From a virus: DNA of 56,762 nucleotides. Of this stretch, positions 28,863 to 38,143 are shown one piece after another. The stretch spans positions 1 through 56,762 of IMG/VR virus record IMGVR_UViG_3300010354_011127; one strand, given 5' to 3'. A program made the translations under genes and the position numbers. Positions within the stretch are counted from its first letter, which is position 1, and every line of letters begins with the position of its first letter. The notes under the pieces were generated by a model. That model ran no database searches. It was given only the letters and a program-made list of their open reading frames with translations, and had not been told where the DNA came from.

Positions 28863-30263
28863 ATGGCTAATTTTATCATATGGTCTGGCACAGATATTGT
28901 GCATTCTATACTAAGAACAGGTGGACCATACCAGGTTGCTAGCTGGTTACGACAGTACGGATATACTGTACAGGTCATTGATTTCGGTTATAACTTATCA
29001 CCAGATATTATAGCGGAATTAACCGAAAGGTATATTACTAGAGATACTTATGCAATTGGGTGTAGTGCTACTTTCTGGAATTTAGATACAGAAATACAAG
29101 ACGGTGTAAAGAAAGTAGTGATTCCAGTTCCTGAATGGGTGAGTATAGCAAGAAAGAAGGTAGAAAGCAAGTATCCTAATATAGAATGGATTTTAGGAGG
29201 AGCAAATGCTAATTCAGTTTATAGTAATCTAAAATGGCTAAGAATGCCAGATTATGCAGAAAATAATATTTTAAAATATTTTGATGAGAAGTCTGGAGCT
29301 AAGATAGTTAGACCTTCGTTCGATATTAAAAATTTTGTACGCACGTATACAGAAAACGATTATATTAATCCTCATGAAGTTCTTACATTAGAGCTTGGAA
29401 GAGGTTGTGTATTTAAATGTAAATTTTGTAGTTATCCTTACATAGGTAAGAAAAAAGGTACATATACAAGAACGTTTGAAAATCTTCGTGATGAAGTTAT
29501 GTATAACTATGAGCGATGGGGTGTTACAAAATATTATTATACAGATGATACTATTAATGATGATGAGGAAAAACTTAAAGATTTAGTAAAACTTCGTAAC
29601 TCTGTTCCGTTTGAGCTTGAGTGGTTAGGATTTTTAAGAGCTGATCTTTTATGGGCTAAACCACATACTATAGATATGTTAGAAGAAAGTGGATTAAGAT
29701 CCGCGTTTTTTGGTATAGAAACATTTAATCCATACAGTGCTAAACTAGTAGGTAAAAGTTGGTCAGGTACACATGCAAAAGATTTTCTCCCTAAACTCAG
29801 AGAGAGATGGGATAATAAAATTAATTGGCATTTAGGTTTAATATTAGGTATACCTGGATGGACGTATAGTGAGCTTGAAAAAGATATGCAGTGGCTCATA
29901 GATAATAAAATGTATAGATGGAAATGGTGGGCTCTTTATGTTAATCCTGTTTCAGGGAAACTATATCAGAGCGAGTTTGATAGAAACTATAATACATATA
30001 ATATTAAATTTAGACCTAATAATATGATTAATTGGGAATATAAAAATCTGTGGCACGAACATATAAGGATAGCTGCTTTACAAGCTAATGAATGGTGTGA
30101 TCCTCATTGTTGTGTAGGAGGCTGGTTATTAGGTGAACTAAGTGCTACATATCAAAAACCAATGAGTGAAGTTATGAAAATGAACCTAAGCGATGTTAAT
30201 TATACATCTGCTCGTCAACAAGCAAATGGACTGGCTTTAGAATATGCAAAAAAACATTTTTGA
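28863..30263 (+). CDS. Radical SAM protein, B12-binding-like type (A)
   Basis: 466 aa. Residues 1-140 resemble a cobalamin-binding-like Rossmann domain (TGGPYQVASWLRQYGYTVQV), though without a DxHxxG motif. The radical-SAM core follows with C182, C186 and C189 in GRGCVFKCKFCSYPY. Then YYYTDDTINDDEEKLKDL and FFGIETFNPYSAKLVGKS, both shared with the proteins at 32689 and 34464. The C-terminal third is a distinct domain rich in Trp and Cys (NEWCDPHCCVGGWLLG). Substrate unknown. First gene of a three-gene rightward set with overlapping ends. Weak ribosome-binding site. Confidence 0.9.
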   Translation: MANFIIWSGTDIVHSILRTGGPYQVASWLRQYGYTVQVIDFGYNLSPDIIAELTERYITRDTYAIGCSATFWNLDTEIQDGVKKVVIPVPEWVSIARKKVESKYPNIEWILGGANANSVYSNLKWLRMPDYAENNILKYFDEKSGAKIVRPSFDIKNFVRTYTENDYINPHEVLTLELGRGCVFKCKFCSYPYIGKKKGTYTRTFENLRDEVMYNYERWGVTKYYYTDDTINDDEEKLKDLVKLRNSVPFELEWLGFLRADLLWAKPHTIDMLEESGLRSAFFGIETFNPYSAKLVGKSWSGTHAKDFLPKLRERWDNKINWHLGLILGIPGWTYSELEKDMQWLIDNKMYRWKWWALYVNPVSGKLYQSEFDRNYNTYNIKFRPNNMINWEYKNLWHEHIRIAALQANEWCDPHCCVGGWLLGELSATYQKPMSEVMKMNLSDVNYTSARQQANGLALEYAKKHF

Positions 30264-31149
30264 ATATACAAAAAATAATCATCTTAAAATTTATCACGAA
30301 GATGAGTTTAAGGTTGAATTTGGTAAGGTTAAATCACATAAAACATTTAGACAAGAATGTATAAATGTAGCTAAAGAGCTTTACGATAAGCACGGAAACA
30401 AATTAGATCTGCTTTTAAGTGGAGGAATTGATTCTGAAATAATGTTGCTTAGTTTTATAGCTGCTGGCATTACTCCTAGAGTTACTATAATAAGATATGA
30501 GCGCAATCTTAACATGCACGATATTAACTATGCATTAAGGCTATGCGCAAAGTATGGAATATCTCCTGATATATTTGATATAAACGTAGAGATGTTTTTT
30601 AAAAATTCAGTTGTAGAGATGGCATATAGGACTAAATGTAATAGCCCTCAACTTAATCTTCTTGCTTATTGTATAGAAAAAATTAATAGTATACCTGTGT
30701 TAGGAATGGGGGAGAATTTTCTTTCTAGAAAATATGAAGGTGAAACAAAATATAGTTTGCAAGTATATGATATAGAACAAGAAAAAGAAACTAGACTTGC
30801 ATTATATTTTCAAAATAAAGAAAAAGAAATTATTCCTTCATTTTTTCAATATACACCAGAGTTAATGCTTTCGTTTTTACAGCGTGAGTCGGTTTATAGA
30901 TGGGTAGAGACTGCTAAAAAACAAAGATATCTTAATATTAATAAAGTTAAATGTCAATTAGCTATGGAAGAGTTTGATTTAGAGCCTAGACCTAAATTAA
31001 CAGGATTTGAATTATATTCCGATCTTGATAAAGAATATAGAGATAAAATTGCTTCATATTCTAATAGAGTAAAGATGACAGAATTTACAGATTATATTAA
31101 AAAGTTTGATGTTCCTCTTCTTAGAGAATTAAATTATGAACAAAATTGA
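30244..31149 (+). CDS. PP-loop ATPase, asparagine synthase-like
   Basis: 301 aa. The PP-loop SGGIDS is at 59-64 in LDLLLSGGIDSEIMLLSFIA, so it should adenylate a substrate carboxylate or carbonyl and release pyrophosphate. It resembles the synthetase half of asparagine synthase without an N-terminal glutaminase. No Cys/zinc motif at the C-terminus, unlike the two QueC-like genes. Overlaps the upstream radical-SAM gene by 20 bases and the SET gene by 14, implying coupled expression. Confidence 0.85.
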   Translation: MQKNIFEYTKNNHLKIYHEDEFKVEFGKVKSHKTFRQECINVAKELYDKHGNKLDLLLSGGIDSEIMLLSFIAAGITPRVTIIRYERNLNMHDINYALRLCAKYGISPDIFDINVEMFFKNSVVEMAYRTKCNSPQLNLLAYCIEKINSIPVLGMGENFLSRKYEGETKYSLQVYDIEQEKETRLALYFQNKEKEIIPSFFQYTPELMLSFLQRESVYRWVETAKKQRYLNINKVKCQLAMEEFDLEPRPKLTGFELYSDLDKEYRDKIASYSNRVKMTEFTDYIKKFDVPLLRELNYEQN

Positions 31150-31684
31150 TTTAATAAAGTTTATTAACAATAATAAAATATCATTAGGTATTGCTAGTAC
31201 AAAAACTGAACTAAGAATAGTTGATAAAAATATAGGTCATGGAAGATTTGCTTTAGAGGATATACATCAAGATGAAGCTGTTTATCGTATAGGAGGAATT
31301 TGGTTATCTCATGATGAACGTCAAGAGTTTAAAGAAGATTATTTCCATTTAATAGACAAGCTATATTTTTTTCAAGGGGGGCTATCTCCTGATTTAAACG
31401 GTTCACATAATCATAGTTGTGAGCCTAATTGTTATTTAGAAGATAATACAATTAGAGCAATAAAGGACATAAAAAAAGATGAGCATCTAACAGTAGACTA
31501 CTCATCTTTCATTAATCATAATTATGTGATATTAAATAAATGTGGGTGCGGTTCACCTAATTGTAGAGAAGTTGTTACTGGTTTAGATTGGCTTATATAT
31601 GATCTTCCAAGTAAATATAATTTTAAAGTTAGTAGTGAGATACTGAGACACTATTTAAATATTCAAAAAGAGAAGCATAGTTAG
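31136..31684 (+). CDS. SET-domain methyltransferase
   Basis: 182 aa. SET signatures are clear: IGHGRFALEDI at about 33-43, NHSCEPNC at 92-99 and HLTVDY at 117-122, then a post-SET-like CGCGSPNC at 136-143. SET enzymes transfer methyl groups from SAM to lysine side chains. This one may target a cluster protein, ribosomal protein or host chromatin protein. Its 3' end overlaps the convergent aminotransferase gene by 56 bases. Confidence 0.9.
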   Translation: MNKIDLIKFINNNKISLGIASTKTELRIVDKNIGHGRFALEDIHQDEAVYRIGGIWLSHDERQEFKEDYFHLIDKLYFFQGGLSPDLNGSHNHSCEPNCYLEDNTIRAIKDIKKDEHLTVDYSSFINHNYVILNKCGCGSPNCREVVTGLDWLIYDLPSKYNFKVSSEILRHYLNIQKEKHS

Positions 31685-32696
31685 AAGCTGTACTAGTAAA
31701 CATAGGGCATACAATAATTGTATTAATATAGTTACGTACTAGATAGTTAAGCTTTTTTGCTTCTTTACGAGCTTCTGGACCATCCTTAACATCAATACCA
31801 ATAGCTAGTCCGTATTGTCTAGTATTAACTTTTAAGTATTTGTCAAACCCTTTAGCAGTCTTGCTAACAGGGTATTTTTTATATAACTCTAAAACCTTTA
31901 AAAGTGCAGCGCATGCCAGCGGATGTCCTGAAGTTGTATAGCCATAATTAAACACCTCATTAGTTTTATAGATTTGATCTGCTACTTCTTCACTAACCAT
32001 TGTAGCTGATAACGGAAACATACCATTAGTAAGACCTTTGCTAGCAATAAGAATATCTGGTTTAAAGTTTCTTAAAGCATAAGCAAGATCACCTCCTCGT
32101 CCTAATGCAGTAACTGTCTCATCATAAGCAATTAAAAATCCATACTTACGTTTTAATTCAAATGCATAATTAATAGTCTCCCAGCTAGTTTCATGCACAC
32201 CTGAATTAACTTTAAGAGGCTCTATAACTAAAAGAGCTGTATTATGATCTATATCACCAAGATTTAATTTATTATTAACGAAATTAAGCTTTGTAGCACC
32301 GTGATAGCTATTAGTTAAAGTAACTAAATTAGTTTTTCTACCATTAAAACAAAACCTTGCAATATAACTAGCTGTATCTATAGCATCTGAACCGCTATTA
32401 CCAAAATAAACTTTACTATAGCCAAACAGCTTGGTTATTTCATCAGCTGCTTTTTCGGTAACGTCAGCATAGGACCAAAAATGGTTAGGGTAGAAGTGTA
32501 ACTTCTCCATTTGTTCGACGACTGCATCTTGAATTTCTTTGTTGCAATAACCATAATTTACATTCCATAATCCACTAGTTGCATCGAAATAAGATTTACC
32601 TTCACTATCTACTATTATATCACCATACCCTTTTTTAAATTCTACAGGGGTATTAAATTTATAATGATTGGTATAGCTTAGTATTTGCTTAGACAT
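31629..32696 (-). CDS. Class III PLP aminotransferase
   Basis: 355 aa, shorter than the usual 420-450. PLP fold: FGNSGSDAIDTAS (98-110), AYDETVTALGRGG with D192, and the Schiff-base lysine K220 in ILIASKGLTNG. Family members use a side-chain amine donor on substrates such as glutamate semialdehyde, diaminopelargonate or amino sugars. The N-terminal pyridoxal-binding part seems complete, the C-terminus short. It follows radical-SAM protein E, with start overlap. Confidence 0.9.
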   Translation of the reverse strand: MSKQILSYTNHYKFNTPVEFKKGYGDIIVDSEGKSYFDATSGLWNVNYGYCNKEIQDAVVEQMEKLHFYPNHFWSYADVTEKAADEITKLFGYSKVYFGNSGSDAIDTASYIARFCFNGRKTNLVTLTNSYHGATKLNFVNNKLNLGDIDHNTALLVIEPLKVNSGVHETSWETINYAFELKRKYGFLIAYDETVTALGRGGDLAYALRNFKPDILIASKGLTNGMFPLSATMVSEEVADQIYKTNEVFNYGYTTSGHPLACAALLKVLELYKKYPVSKTAKGFDKYLKVNTRQYGLAIGIDVKDGPEARKEAKKLNYLVRNYINTIIVCPMFTSTASNYASLFEYLNSVSVSHY

Positions 32697-34467
32697 TTAT
32701 TTGATCAAACTTAATTTTAGACCATGAGTTTCGCATACTCTTATCAGGCGGAAATGCCCACTCTTTATTACTCTGCGGACATATAGACAGCCCGTTATTG
32801 TTAACTATATCTGAATGGTATTTAGCGACCCACTCGATATTTCTTCTATAAACCTCGCCCGGAACAACCTGCGACTTAAGAACATTTTTAGCATTTTTAT
32901 GTGACAGTCCAAAACTTCTTAATCTTGGATAAGCCCAAAAACTAACATTATAGTCGCTATGTCTTTCAAACTGAGTTATTGAATGTTCTGACATCATATC
33001 TTCCCACTTCAATGCAATCTCCTTACATTGAGGTAGATCTAATGTATCATGTCTCCAATAATAATCAGGGTTCCATCTTACTTCTCTAATTCCAAACTTG
33101 CTAGAGTTTTCTGAAAACTCATTAGATGTGCGACCCCCTTCATCACTTACAAAAAGTATTTCATATTGTGCTTTGTCGAGATATTTTTGTTCTTTAAGCC
33201 AACGTGCAGTATCCATTAATGATTCTTCTGTTTCACCTACAAGCCCAATAATGAAGCTAGCTAAAATAAAAACATCATCTTTACATGTTTCTCTTAACCA
33301 TCTAATAATATCTTTAATTTTATCTGGGTGTAATCCTTTACCGGCAATTTTAGCTGCTGTATGATTAAATGTCTCCACACCCAAGAACATACCTCTACAG
33401 CCCATGTCAAGCATTTTTTCTAGCATCCACGGATACTTGTAAAACATATCAGGGCGAGTATAAGCTATCCATTCTATATTAAATGGTAGACTCTTAATAA
33501 CATCATGCATCATATTAATTTTTGCAGGACTATCATTCACAGTGTCATCAGTTAGCTGGTAGCCTGTAGTACCAAAATTTTCATAATTATAGATAAGTTC
33601 TTCTCTAAGAATTTTTGGATCTTTAATAACTGTGCCGCTATGATCATAGAAACAAAACTTACAACCAAAACGACAACCTTTAGAAATTTCTAGCGGAAGC
33701 CATTCACCTGGCTGAATAGCATCGTTTCTTGTCCATCTAGTACTATTAATTAAAGCGCCTTTACCTGCTAAGGCAGGCTCATTAATAAACTTTACACCTT
33801 GTTTTTCAAATACTTGTTTTTCATCTAAAGTATTATTTAAAAAATTAACAATAGTTTTTTCACCATAACCATGAAACGCGTAGCTTACATACCTACGCAT
33901 AGCTTCTGGAAGATCAAATTTTTTCTTTTGAGTGATATGTTGTTTATAAAAAGTATCTACTAATGCTCCACCAATAATAATCTCTGCGTTAGGAGCTATA
34001 TTTTTTATTTTAGCAAACCAATCTAAACATTCTTGATGGCTAAAATGCCATAAATTAAAATCTTTTTGTTTAGGATTAAATGGATTATTTAAGAATGTGA
34101 TACTTAGAGCAACATACTTAGTATCTGGTGTAACTAGCTGCTCAAATACTTCAAAAAAATTATCTAATTTAGTAAAATAATCTAATACTACTACATCCCA
34201 ATCAGGACATTTTTCACGAATATTTGATGCAATAGTATAGGGGCCCATATAACGAGTCCAAAAATTATATTTACTTGAGCCTACGTATTTACCTGTAGCG
34301 TAATTACTGTTTGATTTAGGGTTATATACTACATCTAACAGTTTATCTAATTTTGCATGGTTAATCATATCTTCTCTCTCTTCCTCTTCTAGAAAGTGAG
34401 AGCGAAATTTTGTACCTCCTGTACCACGCACATCATAGATATCACTTAAAATAATTATTCGGCTCAT
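32689..34467 (-). CDS. Radical SAM protein, B12-binding-like type (E)
   Basis: 592 aa, the longest of the set. An extended N-terminal region (residues 1-200, including EIIIGGALVDTFY) looks like a B12-binding-like Rossmann domain. The core has C265, C269 and C272 in SKGCRFGCKFCFYDH. YQLTDDTVNDSPAKINMM and MFLGVETFNHTAAKIAGKGL are paralogous to the proteins at 28863 and 34464. Substrate unknown. It may methylate or rearrange an unactivated carbon, as B12-type members do. Confidence 0.92.
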   Translation of the reverse strand: MSRIIILSDIYDVRGTGGTKFRSHFLEEEEREDMINHAKLDKLLDVVYNPKSNSNYATGKYVGSSKYNFWTRYMGPYTIASNIREKCPDWDVVVLDYFTKLDNFFEVFEQLVTPDTKYVALSITFLNNPFNPKQKDFNLWHFSHQECLDWFAKIKNIAPNAEIIIGGALVDTFYKQHITQKKKFDLPEAMRRYVSYAFHGYGEKTIVNFLNNTLDEKQVFEKQGVKFINEPALAGKGALINSTRWTRNDAIQPGEWLPLEISKGCRFGCKFCFYDHSGTVIKDPKILREELIYNYENFGTTGYQLTDDTVNDSPAKINMMHDVIKSLPFNIEWIAYTRPDMFYKYPWMLEKMLDMGCRGMFLGVETFNHTAAKIAGKGLHPDKIKDIIRWLRETCKDDVFILASFIIGLVGETEESLMDTARWLKEQKYLDKAQYEILFVSDEGGRTSNEFSENSSKFGIREVRWNPDYYWRHDTLDLPQCKEIALKWEDMMSEHSITQFERHSDYNVSFWAYPRLRSFGLSHKNAKNVLKSQVVPGEVYRRNIEWVAKYHSDIVNNNGLSICPQSNKEWAFPPDKSMRNSWSKIKFDQINV

Positions 34468-35996
34468 ACTAAACCATTCTTTTGTAAATAAATGTTGGCT
34501 AAACTTTTATAGTTGTCTGCATGTTGTTTAATCCATGTCTTGTTATTTTTATTAGCAGACAATAACTCTCTATGATTGAATCCTAAATTACTACAACGGC
34601 TATACCCGAGATATGAAGTCATAATACGCCTTTGCCAAGCATCACTTTTTTGTGTTTCTTCTATCATCTCAATTAAAGCAGATTTAGTCATATCATTGTT
34701 AGACCAATCTTCAATATACACTCCATTATTATTTAGTTCCATAGAAATCTTATATCCATACTTCTCTGGATTCTTTTGAATCTTACTATAGTCAATAGTA
34801 TATTCTTTTTCCTTATTGTAAGTACCAATATATAAAGGAGTTATCTCCCATGCATTAAGCCATGGCTGTGTTTCTGTCCAATTAACAAGTTCTTTACATG
34901 ACTGTAATGATTCGCCTGGTAATCCAAGTATGAATCCGCTACCCATTACTACATCATCTTTCCATTTAGACTTACATAAGTCTAATGATTTTTCAATAAT
35001 ATCTCTTTTAGTTACTTTACCAATAAGAGGACCCACACTATCATTAACAGTTTCAATACCCCATTGTATAGATCTACATCCACTTTCATAAATGAGATCT
35101 ACCATCTCAGGTTTTGCTTTAATAAGGTCTAATCTTCCAAATCCAGACCACGTAATCTTAAAAGGTAAATTTGTAAACACTTTATGAATCATCTTTAACT
35201 TATCCATATTTTCATTAATTTGAAAATCGGTAAGCATATAATGAGTAACATCAAACATATAGTAGTTATAAAGTAACTGCTGTCTTAAGTTGTCAGCTTT
35301 AACAGTCCAAGTATTAGTTTTCTTTTTAGTGTAATCACAGAACGCGCATTCGAACGGGCATCCTCTTGAAATTTCAAGCGGCAGGGCTTCTCCTGCAAAA
35401 ATATTGTCGTCGACTGCCCAATGTATTTTGCTAGTGTTAAAAACATTCTCTTCTATATTTCCATAATCTAGTTCTGATTTAATTCTATTAGGTAAAATCT
35501 CTTTATTTTTTAATGAGTTAGCAATACTTACTACAGCTTTATCAGCCATTCCGCCTACCCATATATCTACAAAAGGATACTTCTTCTGTAGTGATTGTTT
35601 TTGTGCTACCTTCTGTCCACCGACAATTATTTTAAGATTATTATATTTTTGTTTAGCATAACTAAACCATTCGTTTAATTCTTCTGGAGTAAATGGAAAA
35701 TAAACATTCCACATATTATTTTTACGTGTTCTACTATCAGACTGCCAATGTTGTTCCCACTCATCTGGCTTTAGAGTGCTAAAATGAGTTGAACTAAACC
35801 CTAAAAATAAAGTATCTTTAGTTACAAAATTATCAATAGCGGCTTTAAACATACTAAAATTAAAGTGACTGAAAAAATCAATCACCTTAACATTATATCC
35901 AACTTCTCTAAGTCTAGATGCAACAGTATAAGCTCCTGCATCTCTGCCCCAACCTATACTACCGTTGCATTCCGTAAAAATTACTACATCAGCCAT
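34464..35996 (-). CDS. Radical SAM protein, B12-binding-like type (F)
   Basis: 510 aa. N-terminal Rossmann-like domain (YTVASRLREVGYNVKVIDFF) and radical-SAM cysteines C213, C217 and C220 in SRGCPFECAFCDYTKKK. Shares YMLTDFQINENMDKLKMI and IQWGIETVNDSVGPLIGK with the two other B12-like proteins. Overlaps the neighbouring radical-SAM gene by 4 bases (ATGA) and the GNAT gene by 8. Confidence 0.92.
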   Translation of the reverse strand: MADVVIFTECNGSIGWGRDAGAYTVASRLREVGYNVKVIDFFSHFNFSMFKAAIDNFVTKDTLFLGFSSTHFSTLKPDEWEQHWQSDSRTRKNNMWNVYFPFTPEELNEWFSYAKQKYNNLKIIVGGQKVAQKQSLQKKYPFVDIWVGGMADKAVVSIANSLKNKEILPNRIKSELDYGNIEENVFNTSKIHWAVDDNIFAGEALPLEISRGCPFECAFCDYTKKKTNTWTVKADNLRQQLLYNYYMFDVTHYMLTDFQINENMDKLKMIHKVFTNLPFKITWSGFGRLDLIKAKPEMVDLIYESGCRSIQWGIETVNDSVGPLIGKVTKRDIIEKSLDLCKSKWKDDVVMGSGFILGLPGESLQSCKELVNWTETQPWLNAWEITPLYIGTYNKEKEYTIDYSKIQKNPEKYGYKISMELNNNGVYIEDWSNNDMTKSALIEMIEETQKSDAWQRRIMTSYLGYSRCSNLGFNHRELLSANKNNKTWIKQHADNYKSLANIYLQKNGLV

Positions 35997-36432
35997 CTAT
36001 TTTATAAATTGCATAACAATTTTTTGCACTAGTTTCTGTTTCGAAAAAATCACTTGCTCTATCAAAGCCTGCTTTATAGTATGCATATAAAGAAGTGTCT
36101 CTAGGAACTGTCCATACAATAGAGCAATCTTCTTCTTTTGCTTGGTTAATAGTAGCTTCTAAAAGTTTAACTGCAACACCTCTGTTTCTAAATTCAGGTA
36201 ATACAAAAAGACCTCTTGATCTATAATCAGTATCGCTTGTTTTATGGCCGCTATTGACTCCTATAATGTTACCATCTATACTATACCCAAAATAAGTAGG
36301 TTTATATTTTTTATAGATTGATATATCATACCCTTTAGGAAATAGCATAGAGCTCATAAGAGGTATTTGTCTTCCTGGCCACAATTGCTGCCAAAAAGGT
36401 ATAATATTTAATTCATCAATAATTTCAATCAT
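35989..36432 (-). CDS. GNAT-family N-acetyltransferase
   Basis: 147 aa, standard size. The acetyl-CoA loop is in LFVLPEFRNRGVAVKLLEAT, with the R/Q-x-x-G-x-A pattern read as RNRGVA. Then IVWTVPRDTSLYAYYKAGF follows the usual C-terminal strand and helix. Acetylates an amine, on an unknown acceptor, perhaps the amine made by one of the aminotransferases. Coupled to both neighbours by short overlaps. Confidence 0.88.
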   Translation of the reverse strand: MIEIIDELNIIPFWQQLWPGRQIPLMSSMLFPKGYDISIYKKYKPTYFGYSIDGNIIGVNSGHKTSDTDYRSRGLFVLPEFRNRGVAVKLLEATINQAKEEDCSIVWTVPRDTSLYAYYKAGFDRASDFFETETSAKNCYAIYKIDG

Positions 36433-37013
36433 TTATCTACACAGAATACTAAGTGAGTTCTATCTTTCTTGCCTGCATTAACTGCTGTATGAGGTAATAA
36501 TGTGTTAGCAATATAAGCTTTACCAAAAGGAAAGCGATATATTTGATCGTCAATAACCATAAAGCTATCAGGGTTAGTTATAATAGGTATATGAAGTCTA
36601 GGTGTCTCATCTACATGCATTGATAGACAGGTTTTATATTTCATCATCATAAACCTACCTCTATAAGCCCCATATTGTTGTTTTACTTTTTCTACAACAT
36701 GCCCAATATAGTTGCCCTTAAATATATCACAAGTTACATCAAATAATTTTTCACTTAAAACTACATCTCTCTTAGGAGGCTCACTATGAATTTTAGAATC
36801 AAAATTATCCCAATCATATATTAAACTATTACAAGATTCTGTAATCTGTCTAATACCATCTGCTTCTTGACGGCACTGAACTGCAATTTGTCTAGCATGT
36901 TTTTCTAGTAAACTATTCATAGAGTATTCTGTACTGTATGTTACTCTAAAATTATTAAACGCTTCAAGAAGCATATCATAGTCTATATCTAAATCAATCT
37001 CTTTTACGTGCAT
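36429..37013 (-). CDS. Aspartyl/asparaginyl beta-hydroxylase-like oxygenase
   Basis: 194 aa. The Fe(II) triad is seen in H133-x-D135 (CLSMHVDETPRLHIPI) and H175 (LLPHTAVNAG), with R185 (KKDRTHLVF) as the 2-oxoglutarate partner. Order and spacing match the Asp/Asn beta-hydroxylase (PF05118) branch. It would hydroxylate an unactivated carbon using Fe(II), oxygen and 2-oxoglutarate. The start abuts the radical-SAM gene upstream (shared base). Confidence 0.85.
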   Translation of the reverse strand: MHVKEIDLDIDYDMLLEAFNNFRVTYSTEYSMNSLLEKHARQIAVQCRQEADGIRQITESCNSLIYDWDNFDSKIHSEPPKRDVVLSEKLFDVTCDIFKGNYIGHVVEKVKQQYGAYRGRFMMMKYKTCLSMHVDETPRLHIPIITNPDSFMVIDDQIYRFPFGKAYIANTLLPHTAVNAGKKDRTHLVFCVDK

Positions 37014-38116
37014 TATCTTCTCTTTGGTATCTTACTATCAGCTGAACTAACACAGCTAGGACTAATACAAGGCATAGGTTTACTAAACAACTTAAACCCA
37101 GTTTCAATATTACCTAAAGGTTCATCTTTACAGCTATAACTACGTTTAATACTTCCATCAGGCTCTCTAATAATTATACCTTGATAGCCAGCATTACAAG
37201 ACCAACCTTTAAATTTATTAAAATTAAAAGCGTTAAATCTCTCTGCTTGATCCATATACCACTTCTTGCCTTTACTGTCAACAAGTTCTACTTGAAAACG
37301 CTGTGGTATATCTTTATCTTCTGGAAGTTGACCTTGAGGTAATTTATAATTAGGTTTAGGTCTTGCTACATATTTATTCTTAACATCTGTATAAGCTCTT
37401 TGTGGCATACCATTATGAAGAGCTTTAAGCATATCAGGAGTATAACCGTCTACTACTTTACTTGCTGTAGGATCGCTTTGTGGTTTAAGAGTAACATTAA
37501 TACCTTGATTGTGAAAGAATAGAGCATTATCCCAACACTTATCAAACCACTCTGGTACCATAACCATATTAATAGTTACTTGTACGTCATGCTCTTGACA
37601 TAGAATTAACTTATCAGCAAAATCTTGCATCTTTTGTGGTGTGTTAACATGCTCAAGATGTAGACTAGCAGTAATACTAGCTCTATGAAACTTAGAAGCA
37701 ATATTACAGTACTCTTTAAACCATTCAAGTTTCCTTGAACAGTTAGATGTCATGTGAATAGAAGTGTAATTAGTATTGCTGATATCAGCAGCCAGATGGC
37801 TAAGAATATCATTATATCCTGGATGAAAAGTAGGCTCACCACCACTAAAGCTAAAATGAAAGCTATTGAATCCATTCACTCTTGCTTGCTTTTTAATTTC
37901 ATCTATTGTCCTTAAACAGAGCTCGGTCGGTCTATGATCTTTTTTATCTGAACGAGCATAAGGCCAGCAGTAGGAGCATTTGTAATTACAAAAACGTCCT
38001 AGCAACCAGCTTACTGTAAACATATCTCTATATAAAAGAGTTCTTTGACCGTGACTTACAATATCATCAAACGGGATTTTTGTAAAGTCGTAATCGCTCC
38101 ATTTCAAATCAGTCAT
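37013..38116 (-). CDS. Radical SAM protein, SCxYC/GGEPT group (I)
   Basis: 367 aa. Radical-SAM cysteines C43, C47 and C50 in GRFCNYKCSYCWPY, then GGEPT at 92-96. An extra C-terminal Cys set (WSCNAGYQG, SYSCKDEP, MPCISPSC) suggests a second iron-sulfur cluster, SPASM- or twitch-like. Same subgroup as the genes at 38781, 42422 and 46920. Twenty-seven bases separate it from the sulfotransferase-like gene, the largest gap inside the leftward cluster. Confidence 0.92.
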   Translation of the reverse strand: MTDLKWSDYDFTKIPFDDIVSHGQRTLLYRDMFTVSWLLGRFCNYKCSYCWPYARSDKKDHRPTELCLRTIDEIKKQARVNGFNSFHFSFSGGEPTFHPGYNDILSHLAADISNTNYTSIHMTSNCSRKLEWFKEYCNIASKFHRASITASLHLEHVNTPQKMQDFADKLILCQEHDVQVTINMVMVPEWFDKCWDNALFFHNQGINVTLKPQSDPTASKVVDGYTPDMLKALHNGMPQRAYTDVKNKYVARPKPNYKLPQGQLPEDKDIPQRFQVELVDSKGKKWYMDQAERFNAFNFNKFKGWSCNAGYQGIIIREPDGSIKRSYSCKDEPLGNIETGFKLFSKPMPCISPSCVSSADSKIPKRR

Positions 38117-38143
38117 TGTGTGCCCTTAAAAGTATATTGTATA

